NCBI GenBank assembly: GCA_026125865.1
Contig: JAHCKI010000071.1
Span: 1 to 9,404, forward strand
Direction: 5' to 3'
Length of the DNA: 9,404 nucleotides
From: Rhodospirillales bacterium
Lineage (GTDB): Bacteria; Pseudomonadota; Alphaproteobacteria; Rhodospirillales; Defluviicoccaceae
Shown here: positions 6,532-9,404 of the stretch, piece after piece
Numbering within the stretch: the first letter of the stretch is position 1
Layout: each line of letters starts with the position of its first letter
Notes under the pieces: generated by a model
Told to the model about the DNA's origin: nothing
The model's input: the letters and a program-made list of their open reading frames with translations, nothing else
Databases searched by the model: none
Made by a program: the position numbers and the translations under genes

Positions 6532-9278
6532 GCGACCGGCTCGATGCGGGCGGCGCAGTACTTGAATTCAGGGATCTTGCCGAAGGGATCCAGTTGGGGG
6601 TTGGTGAGGATGTTGGCTGCGGCTTCGGTATAGCAAAACGGCATGAACACCATGCCTGGCGGCACGTCCCGGTCGGCGCGGACTTGGACTTCGATCGTGC
6701 CGCGGCGTGTGGATAGGGTCACCGTGTCTCCGGCCTTGATGCCAAGTGCCGCCAACTGCTTCGGATTGAGGCTGGCGGTGGCCAGCGGTTCCATGGTGTC
6801 CAGGAGCTTGGCGCGGCGTGTGATGGCGCCGGTGTGCCAGTGCTCCAGCATTCGCCCGGTTGTCAGCACCAGCGGAAAGCGTTCGTCCGGCACCTCGTCG
6901 GGCGGCGTGAGGTCAACTGGCACCAACTTGCCGCGGCCGTTCGAGGTCGGGAAACCACCGCCAAAAATAATGGCCTTTCCGGGTTCGTTTTCGGCCTCGC
7001 ACGGATACGTAACGCTACCTTCGCGTTCCAGCCTGTCCCAGGTGATGCCGCGGGTAGATGGCATGACCGCGCGCATTTCCGAAAATACGTCACGCGGATG
7101 GGTGTAGCGCCAGTCCAGGCCCAGGCGGCGCGCAATCTCCTGAATGATCCACCAGTCCTGGCGGGTGTCGCCCGGTAAAGGTAGGGCTTGGCGCGCCAAC
7201 TGCACCTGCCGATTGGTGTTGGTGAATGTCCCGGTCTTTTCGGGGAACGCGGAGGCCGGTAACACGACATCGGCGAGCGCCGCCGTCTCGGTCAGGAAAA
7301 TGTCCTGTACGACCAAAAGCTCCAACGCCGCCAATCCCTCGCGGGCGTGGTTGGCATCGGGATCGGACATGGCGGGGTTTTCGCCCATGATGTACATGCC
7401 CTTGATGGACCCCGCACGAGCAGCGTTGATGACCTCCACAACCGTCAAGCCGCGCTTGGAATCCAGTTTCGTCCCCCAAAAATCTTCGTAGACCTTCCGC
7501 GTTTTGGGGTCTTCCACCGACTTGTAGTCGGGATAAACCATGGGGATGAGTCCGGCGTCCGACGCGCCCTGAACGTTGTTCTGACCGCGCAACGGATGCA
7601 GCCCCGTGCCAGGCCGGCCAATGTGGCCCGTGATCAACGCCAGGGCGATCAAGCAGCGGGCGTTGTCGGTGCCATGGACGTGTTGGGAAACGCCCATGCC
7701 CCAGAACAGGATCGAGCGTTTCGCGGTTGCGTAGACGCGAGACACCGTCCGAATGGTCTCCGCATCGATGCCACACACGGACGCCATGGCTTCGGGAGCG
7801 AACGCCAGGACCCGTTGCTTGAGCTCTTCGAAACCTTCGGTGAAGCCGGCGATATATTGCTCGTCGACCAGGTTTTCGTCGATGATGGTATGGATCATGG
7901 CCGACAGCAGTGCCACATCCGTGCCGGGCTTGAATTGCAGCATATGCTGGGCATACCGCGACAATTCCTGACGGCGGGGATCCATGACGATGAGGGTGGC
8001 GCCCCGCTTCACGGCGTTTTTTATGAACGTGGCGGCGACAGGATGGTTTTGCGCCGGTCGCGCGCCGATGACGACGATGACGTCGGCATCCGCCGCTGCC
8101 GTGAACGGCGCGGTCACCGCCCCGGAGCCGATCCCTTCCATCAATGCCGCCACCGACGATGCATGGCACAACCGGGTGCAGTGATCGACGTTGTTGGTGC
8201 CAAACCCCGTCCGAACAAACTTCTGGAACAGATATGCCTCCTCGTTCGACCCCTTGGCCGACCCGAAACCGGCCAGGGAAGCGCCGCCATCGCGGTCACG
8301 GATAGACCTCAATCCAGCGGCCGCGCGATCGAGGGCTTCCTCCCACGATGCCTCGCGGAAATGGCAGAGCGGATTGCCGGGATCCGGTGTCTCATGCGGG
8401 TCCTTCTTTACGCCATCTCGACGGATTAGTGGCCGCGTCAACCGGTGCGGATGGTTGACGTAATCGAAACCGAAGCGGCCCTTGACACAAAGGCGGTTGC
8501 GGTTGGCCGTCCCGTCACGGCCATTGACGGCAATGATGGTGTCGCCGCGGATGTGATACGTGAGCTGGCAACCGACGCCGCAATAGGGGCAAAGTGAATC
8601 GACAGTACGATCCGCGGCCGCGGTTTTCACGCCGTCGGCATCGAGCAGGTTTGCCGGCATCAATGCGCCGGTTGGACACGACTGAACACATTCACCACAG
8701 GCGACGCAGGTGCTGTCGCCCATGGGATCGTCGAAGTCGAAAACCACCTTCGTTCGAGACCCTCGGCCGGCCATGCCGATCACGTCGTTCACCTGCACCT
8801 CGCGACAGGCGCGCACACAAAGCGTACAGTGAATACATGCGTCCAGATGCACCGCCATCGCCGGATGGCTGAGGTCAGGCGCAGGTGGATCACGGCGCGG
8901 AAACCGACTGTCTTTAAGGCCGGCGTCGTCAATCCATCGCCAAAACATTGAATCAGTGTCGTGAGCGAACGCCCGCTCCGGCTGGTCGGTCAGCAGGAGT
9001 TCCAGGACCATGCGGCGGGCATGGCGCGCCCTTTCCGACTCAACGAAAACCTCCATGCCGGGCGTCGGCCGGCGCAGGCAAGACGGCGCCAACACGCGTT
9101 CACCGCCGATTTCCACCACACACGCGCGGCAGTTGCCGTCGGGGCGATAGTCCGCCTCGTCACGGTGGCAGAGATGCGGGATGACGACACCATGGCGCTT
9201 CGCGGCTTGCCAGATGGTTTCGTCGCCAAGCGCTTCCACCACCTTGCCGTCGAGACGAAAACGGACCGGCCCGCTCAT
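6498..9278 (-). CDS. fdsA: NAD-dependent formate dehydrogenase, alpha (molybdopterin/Fe-S) subunit
   Basis: A 926-residue catalytic subunit (also named fdhA or fdhF) oxidising formate to CO2 at a bis-MGD molybdenum centre in the cytoplasm. Electrons pass along Fe-S clusters to the FMN/NADH-binding beta subunit. An N-terminal 2Fe-2S domain has C37, C50, C53 and C67. Two 4Fe-4S motifs follow: C148/C151/C154/C158 and C191/C194/C197/C201. The CPYCGVGC motif (C230, C233, C237, with C264 and K266) binds the cluster near molybdenum. C371 followed by H372 (DHCTRLCHASSV) is the molybdenum ligand, cysteine rather than selenocysteine. IGARPAQNH (405-412) and the C-terminal dinucleotide-binding domain from about residue 800 (LTTGRMLEHWHTGAITRR) are also present. 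There is no Cys between residues 68 and 147, so the NuoG-like His/Cys cluster motif is absent. The ATG at 9276-9278 overlaps the fdsB stop (ATGA); 42 further in-frame upstream codons are only a shadow of fdsB. The last 11 residues come from a palindromic repeat. The usual fdsC and fdsD do not follow. Confidence 0.96.
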   Translation of the reverse strand: MSGPVRFRLDGKVVEALGDETIWQAAKRHGVVIPHLCHRDEADYRPDGNCRACVVEIGGERVLAPSCLRRPTPGMEVFVESERARHARRMVLELLLTDQPERAFAHDTDSMFWRWIDDAGLKDSRFPRRDPPAPDLSHPAMAVHLDACIHCTLCVRACREVQVNDVIGMAGRGSRTKVVFDFDDPMGDSTCVACGECVQSCPTGALMPANLLDADGVKTAAADRTVDSLCPYCGVGCQLTYHIRGDTIIAVNGRDGTANRNRLCVKGRFGFDYVNHPHRLTRPLIRRDGVKKDPHETPDPGNPLCHFREASWEEALDRAAAGLRSIRDRDGGASLAGFGSAKGSNEEAYLFQKFVRTGFGTNNVDHCTRLCHASSVAALMEGIGSGAVTAPFTAAADADVIVVIGARPAQNHPVAATFIKNAVKRGATLIVMDPRRQELSRYAQHMLQFKPGTDVALLSAMIHTIIDENLVDEQYIAGFTEGFEELKQRVLAFAPEAMASVCGIDAETIRTVSRVYATAKRSILFWGMGVSQHVHGTDNARCLIALALITGHIGRPGTGLHPLRGQNNVQGASDAGLIPMVYPDYKSVEDPKTRKVYEDFWGTKLDSKRGLTVVEVINAARAGSIKGMYIMGENPAMSDPDANHAREGLAALELLVVQDIFLTETAALADVVLPASAFPEKTGTFTNTNRQVQLARQALPLPGDTRQDWWIIQEIARRLGLDWRYTHPRDVFSEMRAVMPSTRGITWDRLEREGSVTYPCEAENEPGKAIIFGGGFPTSNGRGKLVPVDLTPPDEVPDERFPLVLTTGRMLEHWHTGAITRRAKLLDTMEPLATASLNPKQLAALGIKAGDTVTLSTRRGTIEVQVRADRDVPPGMVFMPFCYTEAAANILTNPQLDPFGKIPEFKYCAARIEPVARARRDQIGSI

Positions 9279-9404
9279 GATCGCCCCAACGCCGGAAAAA
9301 ACCGCAGCGCGCTCAGCAGCGGATTGGAAGCCGCCTGCCCCAGCCCGCAGATGGAAGCGTCCCGCATGGCCGCGCTCAATTCCCGCAATAACGCCCCGTC
9401 CCAT
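9275..9404 (-). CDS. fdsB: NAD-dependent formate dehydrogenase, beta (FMN/NADH-binding) subunit, C-terminal end only
   Basis: Read on the minus strand from 9403, the frame gives 42 residues ending at a TGA (9275-9277). They contain LLRELSAAMRDASICGLG followed by QAASNPLLSALRFFP, the C-terminal end of NuoF-like formate dehydrogenase beta subunits. SICGLGQAA matches the place of the fourth cysteine ligand of the NuoF 4Fe-4S cluster, which passes electrons from the alpha subunit to FMN and NAD+. The rest of the gene lies beyond the right edge. The stop overlaps the fdsA start as ATGA, so the two subunits are probably made in a coupled way. The piece is short, but the match and the gene order are typical; an fdsG gene would be expected further upstream of fdsB, outside the window. 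Confidence 0.87.
   Translation of the reverse strand, partial: WDGALLRELSAAMRDASICGLGQAASNPLLSALRFFPALGRS

Noticed and set aside
7090..8169. Minus-strand open frame of 359 codons in a second frame of fdsA
   Set aside because: Its translation is Gly/Arg/His-rich, typical of an out-of-frame reading of GC-rich DNA. The fdsA frame explains the region fully.
7347..8429. Plus-strand open frame of 360 codons inside the fdsA region
   Set aside because: It lies wholly antisense to a clearly conserved catalytic subunit, and its translation is Arg/His-rich without domain motifs. Long antisense frames are common in GC-rich genes.
9279..9404. Extension of fdsA by 42 codons to an ATG at the right edge
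   Set aside because: The extra residues resemble no formate dehydrogenase, while another frame of the same DNA encodes the conserved fdsB C-terminus ending in an ATGA overlap with the internal start.

Overview
The window looks like the chromosome of a GC-rich proteobacterium, most likely an alphaproteobacterium. The reasons are a cysteine-type NAD-linked formate dehydrogenase of the FdsBA kind, tightly packed genes with ATGA/GTGA overlaps, frequent non-ATG starts, and a pair of palindromic intergenic repeats whose ends read tagagca...tgctcta, a style I associate with alphaproteobacterial genomes. The genus cannot be fixed from the sequence alone.

Left part (1-5284, plus strand): five consecutive genes of a surface or exopolysaccharide assembly operon. 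A GT4-type glycosyltransferase is cut by the left edge. It is followed by a tandem paralogue of itself, a NodB-type polysaccharide deacetylase, a second kind of GT4 glycosyltransferase with a full E-x7-E motif, and a WecG/TagA/CpsF (GT26) glycosyltransferase. The last three are linked by ATGA and GTGA overlaps, so they are probably translationally coupled. Together they would add sugars to a lipid-linked repeat unit at the cytoplasmic face of the membrane and remove acetyl groups from amino sugars. The flippase, polymerase and export genes must lie outside the window.

Middle (5289-6320, minus strand): a PAPS-dependent sulfotransferase-like gene convergent with the polysaccharide operon, only 4 bases between the two stop codons. 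It may sulfate the polysaccharide or another carbohydrate. It has an unusual phosphate-binding loop and a TTG start supported by a good ribosome binding site.

Junction (6321-6535): about 180 bases without a gene between the sulfotransferase start and the formate dehydrogenase stop. It holds two palindromic repeats of the same family in opposite orientation. The second runs into the formate dehydrogenase gene and supplies its last 11 codons and its stop.

Right part (6498-9404, minus strand): a formate dehydrogenase operon. The end of the FMN/NADH-binding beta subunit (fdsB) overlaps the start of the complete molybdenum- and Fe-S-containing alpha subunit (fdsA) by ATGA. The usual downstream fdsC (fdhD-like) and fdsD genes are absent, so the repeat pair may mark a rearrangement boundary. 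I see no tRNA, rRNA, CRISPR array, transposase or phage gene. No wholly new system is evident. The points most worth checking are the repeat-encoded FdsA tail, the divergent sulfotransferase beside a polysaccharide operon, and the diverging tandem glycosyltransferase pair.
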